64,000 nucleotides of DNA from Geosiphon pyriformis (lineage: Eukaryota; Glomeromycota; Glomeromycetes; Archaeosporales; Geosiphonaceae): assembly GCA_016748015.1 (NCBI GenBank), contig JAAOMT010000525.1, forward strand, positions 173,363 through 237,362, read 5' to 3'. Made by a program: the position numbers and the translations under genes. Below the pieces are notes generated by a model. That model ran no database searches and was not told the origin of the DNA. It saw nothing but the letters and a program-made list of their open reading frames with translations. Below are positions 25,443 to 37,870 of this stretch, piece after piece; the stretch's first letter is position 1; each line of letters starts with the position of its first letter.

Positions 25443-27414
25443 CTAAAAAAACTTGATAAAAATAATTAATAATATAAAAGCAAAATTTATTTATCTAAAA
25501 TAAAATATTATTAAAATAACAACTCAAAATAAAAAATTATTTTAATTAAAATTATAATAATAATAAAAAAATTCTTTAATAAATATTCAAAAAAACCAAA
25601 AACTTTAAAAAACAGTAATAGTTATTTGTATTTGCTATTATTATGCTAAATCTATTTATAGTTTTAAATAAAATCTTGAATAAAATTTTTTTAGCTATAA
25701 TTAAATATAAATAGTAATAATAATAATATATTTTTTAAGATAAACCAAGATTAATTATTGGTTGTATTATTAAATATTGTGTTTTTTAATAAATTATTGT
25801 TAACTTTAAAAACAAAACAACCTATTAAGTTATTTAATTTTAAGAATTAGATTAATTAAATAAAAACTGAATTAATCTTTCTTTATTTGTTTTTTAGTAT
25901 TGTTTCTAATAATATTTAAAAAACAATTTTTAGTTATTAAAAATTTTTTAGATAAGTGGTTTTTACTCTAGTGTTTAGTATTATATTTAAAATAAAATTG
26001 GTTTTAGTTAATTTTTTGTTTTATTTACTATTTGATTTTATTAGACTCAAATTTATTTCAAAAAATAATATTAAATTATTTTATATAGACTTTGGTTCTA
26101 AGTTTTTTTTAGTTATTTTTATTAAAGTTGCTGTTAGTAATTTTTTTTGATTACATTAAAATTTAAAAAAAAATTTATAGTAGTTTCTGGGTTTTTTTTC
26201 TATTTTTGTTGTATTTTATAATATTTTTTTAGCATATTTTTTGATAATATTAAAAATGTTTTTAATAATTTTAGTGTTATTACTTTAGTTAAATTAAAGT
26301 TTATTAACTTGTAACTATATGTTATTATTTTAAAAACTTTTTTTTGCTGCTTTTGTTCTTAATAACTAATTTATATTAATTAAAAAAAATAATATTTGAA
26401 TTTTTTTTTGTTTAATTAAAAAAATTTATTATTTTAAGAGAAAATTTCAAGACCAATTGGTTAATTTTTTCTTAATTATATTGTTTTTAAAATTTGTAAT
26501 TTAAATTGGTAATTATATTTGTTTTATTTTTTATTTTTTTTATTTTTATTATTATTTATACTTTTTATTATTATTTTTAAATATTTAAAAATCTTAAATC
26601 TTTTTATTTTAAAAACTGATATTTTGTATAAAAATTGTATTTAATAGAAAACTTTTAGTTATTATTATTATTACAATTATTAGAATTTGAATTATTTGGT
26701 TTTAAATTATAAAATATTTTTGATTTTTCTATTTAAATCTATTGTTAAGTTTATTAGTAATTCTATTATTTTTGTTTATTTTTTTTGGCAAAAAATTTTA
26801 TTCTAAAGCTATTGTTTTTGTGACTTTTTTTATGTTGTTTTTTTGGCTGTTTTTGTTGTTATTCTGAATTTAAATTTAGATTAAACTTTTTAAAATTTCA
26901 AATTATAGACTTGGCTAATTTGGTTAAATTTATTGTTAAATTAATTAGTTTTTTAATTATTTTAATTATTTTTTTTTATCTAAAAATATGCATAAAAATT
27001 ACAAATTTAAAAAAAACTTGTTTTTTATATTAAATACTTTTAAAAATTTTGTTAATTTTTGGCTAATATGTTTAAAAAAATTTTTAATTTTAAAGCTTAA
27101 GTAAAATTTAATAATATAAATAAAAATAAAATTAGTGCTATTAAAATACATTTTTTAAATAAAAATATTTATAACTATATAATTACTTTATAATAATTAA
27201 TTAATTTTAATATTAGATTTTATTTTTGATTTTTAAAACTTGAATAATATTATAGAAAAACTTAATAAACTAAATTTATTTTTTGTATTTTTTAGTTCAG
27301 TTTAATAGAATCTTAACACAAATCCAAATAGCTAATTATATACAAAAAACATATAATTCATACTTAATATAACTATATATGTTTTATAAATTGAATAATA
27401 AAAAAAATATTTTT
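25326..27414. other. AT desert with AAT microsatellite, unassigned decayed repeat
   Basis: An (AAT)n tract at about 25410-25442 is followed by sequence (25455-25545, including aaaataacaactcaa) that also occurs near 56450-56520, indicating a dispersed repeat. The T-rich block at 25950-27070 has the strand skew expected of a decayed LINE coding strand (plus), but I could not align it to the LINE here. No intact gene. Confidence 0.4.
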
Positions 27415-29925
27415 ATTTAATAAGTACAATTTAATTACTATCTAATACAAAGAAACAAATTACAAGTTCCTAATTAAATATAACTTATACTTTTTTATAT
27501 GTGACCAATTATTCAAACCAATCAAAATTACACTATATATTTATTTGAATTACAATATTATTATTCAAGCCAAAATAGAACAAACAAGATTTATAAAAAT
27601 CAAAACTAACTGCAAATGCCTTATTAATCTTAAGCATATAAATAATATCATTTAATAATTAAAAAAACATAGAATATAATAGCTCTAAAATCACTTCCAT
27701 ATTATTTATAAAGCTACTATTTTCTATATTTATCTTGAATTTAAAACTAAAAACTTATATTATTTTTCTATATTGTTCAATTAATTTGACAAACAAATTT
27801 TATTACTATTAAAACAACTTTTTTCTTATTCTTGAATATTAATAATGTCTCTTTAAACTAGTTTTTTATAACAAAACTTTTGTTAATAATTTTATATAAA
27901 CATATATTTAACAAATTTATTAAAAAATTTTGTCCAATTATTAATATTAAAAAAACATCAAAATTAACTAAAAATTTCCAATTAAAAATCATTTTTTGCA
28001 TTATATTTTCACATAAACTAATATTATTTGAATATATAAATACATAATCAGAAAATTTTATTTTATTATATATTAAACACAAAACATTAGAATAACATCT
28101 GTTATAAAGCTTTTTTTTAATAGTAACTGACAATCTTTTATAAACAGTTTTCATAGATATATATACAAATTTAAAGACATTTTATTAATAAAACCAGTAC
28201 ACATATAAAAGTCAAAATGTCAAACTAACACTATATATATCCAATTAATATAATAAACAAATAAACCAGTCACAATTCTAATACCAGAATCTGTTTTCTA
28301 TTTGGCACAATTAACTGATCTATAAATATTATGCACAAAATAGTAAATATTACTTAATATTGCTTGGCTATTAGCCAAAATAAATTTCTTATAAATACAA
28401 TATTCAAAAAACAAATATAAATAAGCAGTATTATCAACAATTATATCTGCTTAATTATTGTTAATATTACTTAGATGGTTCTTAATCTTTATCTACTTAC
28501 TTAAAATATTCTTATTTTTGATTATATTAACAACATGGCTCTGTTTTAATCAACAAATATTATAAAAATTTGGTTATTACAATCTTATATTTAAGATACA
28601 CATATTAATTACTGCTTAACTGTTTAAATATATAACTACATAGCAAGATAAAAAAACATATTCCAAAGTTAATATAGCTGCTTGTAATTCTACTATTATT
28701 AATAATACCAAATTCTAAATTTTTACTTCAATACTCATAATAATATCTAAAAAGTAAGCTATTGTTCTGCAAGCCATAAATAAAGAGTTTTTATTCTTTA
28801 AAAATTCATCAATATAAATAGCAAAACTACTAGATTAAATCTAATACAAATAATTTTCAACAGCCAAAAATTTTACAGAATTCAAAACATTAAAGAGACT
28901 ATAGACAGAAAGTATATTTAAAGAACCAAAACCAGAGTTGATTATAAATTTATAGATAATATTAAATTAGTAAGGCACTAAACTCCTTAAATTCAATCTT
29001 TTTTAATAATAAAACATTTTTAAATTTATAATTACTTTGTATTTATCTAAAAGTTTATTATCAAAAATCATGTCAAAGTATTTTAAAAAAATGATCACAT
29101 TATAATAACAAAATACTCTCAAAATTTTTAACATTAAAAATTTTTTATGTTATAAAAAGCATTAAAAAAATTATTATTCAAAGAGAATCTATTGTTTAAA
29201 AAAATTCTTATTATATTTACAAGAAAATTGTTTATTGAATTAATTTTCAACTTTATAAAAAATTGTAAAAGATCTAAAAATATTTATCTTAAAACCTGCA
29301 GATTTAAAAATTAATGATCAAATAAATATCCAAAAATACTAATAGTATTAAAGAATATAATCACCAAGGCTGTTTTGTTTTTTCTCTGTATTTGTTTAAA
29401 TAACTTTAACTAATACAAAGAAAAATAATGTAAAAATTCAATAAAAAAGTTATTTAACAAATTAATTTTGGTCTTAAGTCTTTTTTTATTAAGGTATTTT
29501 ATTTGTAACATATATTTTTAAAAAAAAATTAAATTGTGTTCTATAATTAATAATTGGTTGTAGTACAACCAAAATTAAGTAAAAAGTTTTTTTAAAACTA
29601 TATTAGCAAAAAACTTGACTTAAATATATTTTTAATCAACAAAAAAATTTCCAAATATTTGTGTAACTTACTTTTATATACTATTATAATTAACAACCTG
29701 TTAATAAACAAAATAACAATCTTAATCTTCTAATTAATAGAAATAATTACTATTTTCTTATTATTAATCAAAATATTATTGACAGAAAAAAATTTATTAA
29801 TAATATCCAAAATATACTACATAAATATATGGCTACTTTTTATTCAAATTGTATTATTAACAAAAACATCAGCTGTCAAAAAAGAGTAATAGAAAAATTT
29901 TACTTAATTATAATATATTAAATAA
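27415..29925 (-). mobile_element. AT-converted LINE, 5'-truncated (minus strand)
   Basis: From a 3' UTR counterpart at about 27540-27415 (gacttggcccaag-type region read as attggtcacatataaaaaag) the copy runs to the catalytic loop of the reverse transcriptase near 29900. A 98-codon frame (28154-27858) reads MKTVYKRLSVTIKKKLYNR against MKAFHHRLSVAVRKHLYDR. The segment ILDIINKFFSVNNILINN near 29820-29770 matches ILNIASKFFRFNNISVNN. The RT loop is FVNNTI at about 29870, against FVND in the near-intact copy. Nearly all differences are G-to-A or C-to-T relative to that copy. Confidence 0.87.
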
Positions 29926-30130
29926 AAATAAATATATTATTGTTTAATAAATAATAATTAATTAATTAAATACAAGAAATTAATAAAAATTTACAAAATT
30001 TAATATTTTTAATAACTTAAATTAAAACCAAATTGAATATTAAAATAAAAATAGTTTATTATAAAAACTAATTTATAATTAGTTAAATATAAAAAAATAA
30101 ACCAATAAAATAATACAAAAAATATAATTT
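29926..30130. repeat. Dispersed repeat shared with 56.6 kb
   Basis: tacaagaaatt...aataactt(a/g)(a/g)attaaaaccaaattgaat occurs here at about 29972-30045 and again at about 56665-56735. Family unknown. Confidence 0.6.
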
Positions 30131-30837
30131 TATTATTATTATTATTTAATGAGTACAGTCCAGTCACTATTTAATATACAGATTTAAACATATATCAAAC
30201 AATAATCTAATTTTTATATTAAATATTAATATAATTATTATTATAAAATATAAAATTTTTAAGTTTACTATAATATTTTTTGAATTAATAGATATTTTAT
30301 TTATTTTTTAGAAATAAATAAATAAAGTATTTAAACCAATTAATACCAAAAAATCAATAGTTAAAAAATCAAAAAAAATTATTTATAATTTAAATTTAAG
30401 TTTTATTATTAAAAAACATAAAATAGACAATAAAAATTTATTTTTAATACAAATATATATTAATTATTATTGTTTAACAGTCATAAAAACACTTATTTTA
30501 ACATAATTAAAAACATTTAAATTAAGATTATATTTAATAAAACATATCTACTTTGTTTAGATATTTTTAAATATTTATTAATATTGATTTTATTATATAT
30601 ATATTTTTTTTTAATTATAATAAATTAATTAAAAAAACTATTTTAACAATAATATTATTAATAAGTTTTATTACAATTTTATTACAAACTAATAGACTAA
30701 ATTTTAATTAATATTATTATATTAAACTTAATAAAAGCTAATTTTATAGCTAATTTGAAAAAATTTATTAAAATTTATTTAATAATTATTTTTTAATTTA
30801 TATATATGTTTATATATTTTAAATAAATATTTATAAT
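30131..30837 (-). repeat. Decayed LINE 3' end (minus strand) plus unassigned AT-rich DNA
   Basis: A (TTA)n tail at 30131-30148 is followed by aatgagtacagtccagtcac, an AT-shifted counterpart of the 3' end of the second LINE family preserved at 58.2 kb (aacgagtgcagcccaaccac in the same orientation). Beyond about 30230 no alignment is visible, and the boundary with the next fragment is unclear. Confidence 0.5.
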
Positions 30838-30958
30838 TTGTGGTACTAATAACTTTTTTATAGTATAACAATGTTTTTCTGATGCTAATTTAAATATTAT
30901 TAATGTTTATATAAATAAGTTTTTAAAAAACTTGAATATATATAAGATAAGATATAGT
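30838..30958 (+). mobile_element. Older LINE copy, left part (split by the younger LINE)
   Basis: When the younger element (30959-37859) and one target duplication are removed, this sequence joins 37871 in frame. It reads VYINKFLKNLNIYKIRYS, continuing as VTVFF, against VYTDGSLFGLGSVDVRMG and AAVFF in the RNase H domain of the near-intact LINE. The alignment is gap-free across the junction. A 12-nt deletion lies upstream, and the 5' limit of this copy is uncertain. Confidence 0.8.
30948..30958 (+). repeat. Target-site duplication, left copy
   Basis: taagatatagt, repeated exactly at 37860-37870; with a shared preceding A it may be 12 bp. It immediately precedes the LINE 5' end. Confidence 0.85.
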
Positions 30959-31078
30959 ACTCTTTCTTTTATTGATTCCTTGATCATAATGAGAGCATAG
31001 AGTAGTCAAAGAAATATCTTCCTTTTTCCTTATTCTCTTCTGTTCCCTTCAGTTATTTCTTTACATACACTTCTGTTC

Positions 31079-33042
31079 ATGACAATAGATCCAGTAGGCT
31101 CTTCTGCTGGTGGGTCAGCATCTGGTTTGGCTGGTGTGGGGACCCGTTCTGGCACTAAAAAGAAGGTGCGTGTTGAGAGTGTTTATGCTCGTGGTCCATC
31201 TTACAAGAAAGTGAAAAAACCTGATGATTCTGGTGTTGTTGTGGATTTGTTAGCTGGTTCTCTGCCTGTGGACATGCTACATGGTGGTGTTGACGACCAG
31301 AAGAAATCTTGGGGTAGTGAAATGAACAGCGAGGAATCAAGTGTTGGCGGGATTTCTGACATTGAGAACATGAAGAACACGATTGTGGAAGAAATGAGCT
31401 ACGTCGATTCCGATGCTTCCGAGGATGATGAACTAATGGATAATGCTATACCAAAGGATTTGAGAATGAGAACGTACGTATTTGAACACCCGTCTAAGCA
31501 GCCTTCTTTCATTGATGTGGGTGGTGCTGGCGACGTTTTGGAGCTCCTTTCTTACATGTTCAATAGATCCAATCAGTTGCTGCCAGTCGCGTCACATGAT
31601 TGGGAGATTCGGAGTTTTATTTCAGTGAAATTTTTTGCATTGGATATTGAACTTTCTGCTGTTCCTGAGAAAACTGTTAGTGATAAGTTGATTTGTGTGA
31701 AAAAAATTTTTTATCAAGTTGATGGTTTTGGGGGGGCTTCAACTCCCTCAAAATTTCCAGGAATAATAAGGTCATCATTTACATCTGAAAAAAGTTTGAT
31801 TAAGACAAAGGAAATAGCAATCAGTGAAAAAATTTTGGTAAATGATAATCTAAGAAAGTAAACAGCCATTCAGATCGGAAGGTGATCGTCAAAGAAATCC
31901 CAGTGGATCTTCTCAAATCGGCGATTGAGGCAGTGTTCTCCAAGTTTGGCAAGATTATTTCAATCAAAGTGCAGCTTATTGGTCTTTGACAAAAGGCCCT
32001 AGTGGAATATAAATCATCTGAGATAGCTGATTTGGTCGTGGCTAGATGGTCTGTGCTCATGGGAAAAGATTCCGTTCGCGTAGCAAAGGCAAGTGTTGAT
32101 AAACAAACGTGAGTATCTAGAGATCAGCATCGGGCGTTGCTTTATACTCTTCCAGTTGGCACCACTGCCCATGATTTGTCTGTATTGGTGGAGGCCTATG
32201 GTGGGAAAACTTGTTTTATTGGCCATAATTCATCTTCATATATTCGTAATCGGTGTGCTGTAATCTGTTTTGAGAGTGAGACATCTAAGTTGGCTGCTAT
32301 TGGTTCGGTTCTGGTTTTCAAGAGTGTGAATTTGCATTGGGCTGATCTATCTTTGGCCTGTTGTGCAGTATGTAAACAATTCGGTCATGTTTCTGATGTT
32401 TGTTCTATGGGTGAGAATTCTGGTGCTCACAGTAAGCAGGTGGTAACTTCTCAGGATTGGGTTCGTCTGGCTAATGTATATAGGAGGAAACAGGCTTCTA
32501 TCACTCACCCAGTTTTCTTTGGTGGCAAAACATGGGCCCAAGTTGCTAGTGGCACTTCTTTTTATGTGGTTTCTTCAGGTCTTTTTTCTGTTGGTGTTAG
32601 TTTCGGTGCAGGTTCTGCCTCGATAGAATCCTCCCCTTCTGATATCTTTGGTTTGTGCAGTTGGTTGGCAATTTTGGAATGCTCTTTGGAGCTTTTGGCA
32701 GACCGAGTTTCTGCCATTGCAAAGAAGCTGAGTTGTGTTAAGGTGGTATCTTCGAAGTCTTCTTCTCTAGCCTCTCATCCCATTGCGTCTACTTCTCTAG
32801 CCTCATGCATGGATTTGGATATAGTACTGGACGTTCTGTTGGTGGCTTCTCCTTCTTTTTGCCCTACCATTGATAATGCCAATCCTGATTTTGGTTCCAG
32901 TAGTTTGAAAGTTCTAACTGCCAAGGTTGGTGGTTTAAAGTCAAAGTTAATGGCTTTGGATGCATCAGTCGGCTCAGTGTTGGCAAGACTGAATATGTTG
33001 TGTTCTGGTTTGGGTTCTTTGGTTCTCTCGTCTTCTCAATGA
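31079..33042 (+). pseudogene. LINE ORF1 (gag-like nucleic-acid-binding protein), broken
   Basis: ATG at 31079 follows a 120-nt leader. The frame runs 260 codons to a stop at 31859-31861, where a single-base shift moves the reading to the frame that continues KVNSHSDRKVIVKEIPVDL and ends at TGA 33040-33042. In that second frame TGA stops occur at 31987 and 32110, both plausibly former Trp (TGG). The N-terminal ~130 residues are acidic and Ser/Gly rich. The middle part (KEIPVDL...FSKFGKIISIKVQL) resembles an RRM-like fold. A CCHC zinc knuckle, CAVCKQFGHVSDVC, lies near 32370-32410. The family binds LINE RNA as part of the transposition RNP. Confidence 0.88.
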
Positions 33043-36000
33043 CCGGTTTGATTTGAAAAGTTGCTACATGTAATGTTCGAGGCATAAACATTCCTGTGAA
33101 ACAAGAAGATATAGTTTGTTGGCACAAGGACATTGGAAATTTGGTTTCTATTTTTACTAAGACAAAGTTGAAGGATAAGGTTTGTCCCTAGATCACCAAC
33201 AAGTTTGATGGTGTTCGGGTGTTTTCCTCTGGTTTGGATTCTGGTTATCTGGGTGCTGGTATGGTGGTTGTTATGGACTCTTCTTTGGCAAGACATGTGT
33301 GTAGAGTTTCTGAAGTGCCTGGCCAGCTCTTGTCTGTTAGATTGCTTTTCAAGAATAAGCTCTCGGTGTTAATTCTAGGACTCTACGCTGGTGCTTCTTT
33401 GGTGGTGCGGTTTTCCCAGGCTGATGAGATTAACTCTCTTATTGCAAAGACTGTTAATAAATCTTCTTTTGTCATTCTCGGGGGTGATTTTAATGAAGAC
33501 GGTTCTCATAAAAGTGCAAGTTTCAAAAGATGCTTTGATTTGGGTCTGGTCAATTCTTTAGTTGGTAGCCCGGCTGCAAAAATGTTCACTTGAGAAAATT
33601 CTAGGAGTGTTACAAAAGTAATTAATTACATGTTTGTCTCCTCATGTTTTGTCAATGCAATAGTGCATCATAAGGTTTTGAATATCAGTGAGCATTTTGA
33701 CACAGACCATCGAGCTGTTTCAGTGGATTTGGGTTTGGATGGGCTTTTGAATACGCACTTGATTTCTCTTCGCAAGCAGGCGAATAGGGATTGTTGGAAG
33801 TTTGACATCAAAAATGCCAATGATGCTAGGTGGTTGGAGTTCAAGGATGCTTCAGCTGCTAATGTCTCTATGTTCTCAGATGTTTTTGAAGTGGCAGTGA
33901 GGTTTTCAGATGTGGACATTATGTGGGACATTGTTCGCAAGATCATGGTTCTTTCAGCGGGTGGTACATTCAAGAAAAAATGGTTCAAAGGTTTTGACGG
34001 CGTGTTTACCAGGACTTCTTCTAGGTTTCACAAACTGGAGCTGCTGGTTTCTAAGTTGGTTAAGGCCTCACATTTGGCTTCAAGTGATGGTTTTGCTTCT
34101 TTGTTAGAGATGTGGCACAGACTCAACTCTCCTGGTGCATCAGAGGTTAAGTCTCTGTTTCTTTTAGGTTCTAATTTTGATATTATTTGTTCTGCACTAG
34201 CCAAAGCGAGAAAATTGTACCGCTCTTTGAAATTTTTGGAATCCAAGCATGCTGAAAAATCTTCAATCAAGCAGGCTATTAATAAAAGAATAGAGAGTTT
34301 TGAGCTAAACAAAGGTCACACCATTAGAAGTGTTTTGGAGTGTCTTTTTCACAAGGTGGTCCTAGATTATCTGGTTGTAGAAGAAGAGTTGATTTTGGAG
34401 CCCGATTTGGTTAAGTCCAAGGTGGACGAAATTATGGAGGGATGGACCAGAAAACATGAGGTGGTGTCTGACTTCTCTGAGGATTGGGTTCATCAATTTT
34501 GGCCTCTGGATTACGTGTTCGATAGTGCTTTCTCTGATGTCATGTGCTCAATTAGTTTTAATGAGTTGTCAGCTGTTGTTAAAGATCTTCCTGATGGAAA
34601 AGCGGCTGGTCTTTCTGGTATCTCCAACGAATTGTGGAAACATTGTGACAAATCTATTTTGGATATGCTTTTGGTGCTCTTGAATTTCTGTCTGGTTGGC
34701 AAGTTGGTTCCTGGGCCTTGGAAGAAAGCTTGGGTTTCGATGATTCCTAAACCATATGAATGGGAGAGAGTTCTCACGAACACCCATCCTATAGCTTTAA
34801 TTGAAATGGCCTGCAAGATTCTTTCCAAGATCCTTTCAGATAGGATCTCTTTGGCTTGCAGCACTTTTGATGTTCTTTGTAGAGACAATTTTTCAGTTTT
34901 GAAAGGTACGATGATGCAGTCTTCCATTTTTGCTGTTGGTTCTGTAGTTGAGAATGCCTTGGAGAAGAACCGTGAACTTTGGCTGGTTTTACAGGACATG
35001 TACAAGGCTTATGACTCAGTTAGTTGGGAACATCTTAGGAGGAGTTTGATTAGGATCAAAATATGTGACAGGTTTATTAGATTTTTTGGCAGCATTCACA
35101 ATGGTCATGTCAACAGAGTGATGACTGACTTTGGTTTAACTGATGGGTATTGTGTCTATGATGGGCTGGATCAGGGTGAAGTTTTCTTGTCTTTTCTCTA
35201 GCGTATTTTTTATGATTCACTTTTGTGCGAGGTCAAGAGGCAGGAGAGTGTGTGGGGCTATAGGTTGAATTCTCATTATGTTTCTAAAATAGGCCGAGTA
35301 GATCCTCATGCTGGATTGACTTCGTTTCTTGCTGCTGGTGCTTTCGTCAATGATACTATTTGGGTTGGTAGCAGCCAGACTGCTACACAACATATTCTGA
35401 ATATTGCTAGTAAGTTTTTTAGGTTCAATAACATTTCTGTAAATAATGACAAGACAGTGGCCATTCCTATCAACTGTCAGGTGTTGGACTTTCGTTTAAC
35501 TATCAGTGGCACGCCTATTTCCATTGCCAGGAAAGGAGAATCTCATTGCTATTTGGGTATTTTTTTGTCTTTTGGGGGTCTTTTGAAGCCTAGCTTGGCT
35601 AAAGTTCAGGCTGATGTACGGTTTTTTGTGAATCTTGTTTTGAGAAAGGCGATTTTAGACAAACAGTATACATATTTAGTGTCTGCAGTTCTTTTCCCTA
35701 TTATCAGCTACAGGACTCAGTTCAGTTTTGTTTCTTTGAGTGTTTGTAGTAAATAGGACACTTTGGTATACAAGATCTTTAAGTTCAAGTCTGGGTTGCC
35801 ATGTGATTTCCCCAGTGATGCTCTTCATTATCCCTTTCTGTACAATCTAAAGACTTTCGAACAAATCCAGGCTAAGAATAAATCGGCCTCCATTATTGCT
35901 TTTGCAAATTCCACTGGTGTCTTGGGTCGCTTGTTTTCACATAGGTCTCATGACCTCCAGGTTCTCAGCTGGCATCCTTGTCATTCCTTAATGTTTCTGG

Positions 36001-37727
36001 TTTGTGTTGGTGTTAGTCTCTCAAATAATTTTTTGGCTGGTGTGGTCCGTATTTTTTCCGGGTGTGATTTGTCTTTGGGGGGCCCTCTGGCTTGTGCTTT
36101 TCATCGTTGGTATGGTACTTCTATGTCTTTGGTTCTAGGTGATTCCTGTTTTTTCAAGTGTGTTTCTTTGCTCAAGCGTTATGGGATTGCTTTTGTGGAA
36201 CAGCTTCGTGACCGTAATGGTGATGTTTTTAGTTGGAAAACCTTCAAGTGTTGGAAGAGGCTGGACCCTCGTGGCCCAGTCCCTTTCTGGTTTGATCTCT
36301 CCGTTCGCTTTCTTGGTGGTGTTGTATCTCTCTTCTCAAGTTTCTTTTTGGTGGATGGTCATGCTGTGTCTAACATTTGTCTTTCTCATGATTTTGGTGT
36401 AGTTCATGATGCTTTGCCGACCGTTGGAACTGCCCGCCTTTTTGTGTATACAGATGGATCTCTTTTTGGTCTGGGCTCTGTTGACGTGAGGATGGGTGCT
36501 GCTGTTTTTTTTAAGGACATTAACTTGGGTTTGGGTGTTGGGATGTCTGGTTTGGTTTCTTCTACTCTAATGGAGCTGCAAGTCATAGCTTTGGCTCTTG
36601 AGTGTGTTCCTTTTTCTCGTTTGGTTGACTTGTTCTCAGATAGCCAAACTGCTTTAGATACGTATAGGTCGGAATTGTCACTGGCTCATCCGGATTTCAG
36701 GAACCACTATTGGATTGAATGTTGTCACATTACTATTGTCATTTGTCAGAAGAATTTGGATGTGAATTGGGTCAAGGTGAAGGGTCACTCAGGTGTCTCA
36801 GGCAATGATCGTGCTAATGCACTTGCTAAAAATGCTATTCTCTCTGCTTGGCGCCTACCTTATTTAATCAGTGAACATTTTTTATGTGCTGGTGGTGTGG
36901 CAGTTTCTGGTAATTCTAGACACTTTGTTCGTAATGTTTTCCAGTCAGTTCATCAAGCTCGTTGGGAGGTTGGAGTGGGTTCTCGTGTCGTGAATAATAG
37001 GTTGCGTGCTGATATCAATTGGTCTAAGTCTTCTATGGTGTGGCACCCCGATTCTCACTTGGCATCCGGTTTTACCAGCATGCGCATGGCTAGCTGTCAT
37101 ACTTACTTTATGAAGGCTTTCCATCATCGGCTTTCTGTTGCTGTGCGCAAGCATTTGTATGATAGGAGATACCCCAGTGTGGTCTGTCTGTTCTGTGGTG
37201 ATGTTAAGACCTTGGATCATGTCTTTTCGTGTCCTCAGGATGCCGTTGGTCATGCTCATATGTTGGGCACTCATGCTTCAGCTTGGAAGGCTCTTTCTGG
37301 CCTGTCTTGTTCTTCTTTTTGTGTCTTACAGACTTTGGCTTCTTGTGTTTCTGAAGTTAGAATTGGTGTTGCTCTGTATAAAGGCTTTGTTTTCGATGAG
37401 TGGTTTTGTGAATCTGTCTTGGTTTTTAATGATTCTGATGAGGGTACTAAAAGGATTGTGAGCTTTGTGCATGGGTTCTGTCTTGCATTTCGGGATGACA
37501 TTTGGTTGGTCTACGCCAGACACTGAGCATTTATGGAAAAGTGCGGTCTGATTCTGCATAACGGCTCCACTTTTGTTTCAGTTTCTGGTTTGTTTAAGGT
37601 GTTTTCGGCTGGTGTAGTTAAATTGCTGGGAGTGGCTGAGGCTTTTGGAGTTGGTTTCGGGTTTCATAGATTTTGTCCATTTTTTTCAGGTATTGGAGAT
37701 TTGGTTTCTGTGCATATAGATGTATAG
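33039..37727 (+). pseudogene. LINE ORF2 (endonuclease, reverse transcriptase, RNase H, zinc finger), six stops
   Basis: The start ATG (33039) overlaps the ORF1 stop as ATGA, and all 1,563 codons stay in one frame. Stops are at 33054 TGA, 33189 TAG, 33591 TGA, 35199 TAG, 35754 TAG and 37524 TGA. Order: AP-type endonuclease (CNVRG near residue 10; GGDFNED near 33480; FDTDH near 33699), reverse transcriptase (LQDMYKAYDSVSWEHL near 34994; loop FVNDTIWVG at 35343), RNase H (FVYTDGS near 36441, ELQ, SDSQ, VKGHSGVSGNDRAN near 36777), and a Cys-Cys-His-Cys finger (CLFCGDVKTLDHVFSC near 37188). The RT loop has Asn where family members have Asp, and the endonuclease TKTKL motif has Lys where Glu is expected; both fit G-to-A changes. 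The last ~67 codons, after the 37524 stop, are still recognisable family sequence. It would nick target DNA and prime reverse transcription if repaired by nature; as it stands it is inactive. Confidence 0.93.
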
Positions 37728-37859
37728 TGTAGTCCTGACTGGCCCAAGTGACTGGTCATGTGTAGAAAGCACATGATTTGCACCTAGTTTAGATCATTTG
37801 TATAATGTATAGCACTAGGTCGCATTTGGATCTCACTTGTTAAATAAAAAATAAAAAAA
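37728..37859 (+). other. LINE 3' UTR and tail
   Basis: Contains tgactggtcatgtgtagaaa and ends ttgttaaataaaaaataaaa. Counterparts of this block recur at 39080-39205, 25200-25320, 27415-27540 (minus) and about 17165-17300 (minus), which marks the 3' ends of those copies. Conserved LINE 3' ends are what the element's own reverse transcriptase recognises. Confidence 0.85.
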
Positions 37860-37870
37860 TAAGATATAGT
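37860..37870 (+). repeat. Target-site duplication, right copy
   Basis: Exact repeat of 30948-30958 (taagatatagt) directly after the LINE tail. Confidence 0.85.

Larger units (their letters stand above)
30959..37859 (+). mobile_element. Near full-length non-LTR retrotransposon (LINE; APE-RT-RNase H type)
   Basis: About 6.9 kb bounded by an 11-12 bp direct repeat, with a ~120-nt 5' UTR, two overlapping ORFs, a ~130-nt 3' UTR and a short A-rich tail. Base composition (roughly 43-45% GC) is far above the flanking AT desert. The domain set (CCHC gag-like ORF1; apurinic-type endonuclease, reverse transcriptase, RNase H and C-terminal zinc finger in ORF2) fits the I/Tad-like LINE groups. It is inactive as read, with one frameshift and two stops in ORF1 and six stops in ORF2, but otherwise collinear. 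Several decayed copies in this window are relatives. Confidence 0.95.

Noticed and set aside
33668-33988. Long minus-strand frames inside the LINE (also 34511-35005, 36945-37274)
   Set aside because: Shadows of ORF2, whose plus-strand frame has all the domain motifs.
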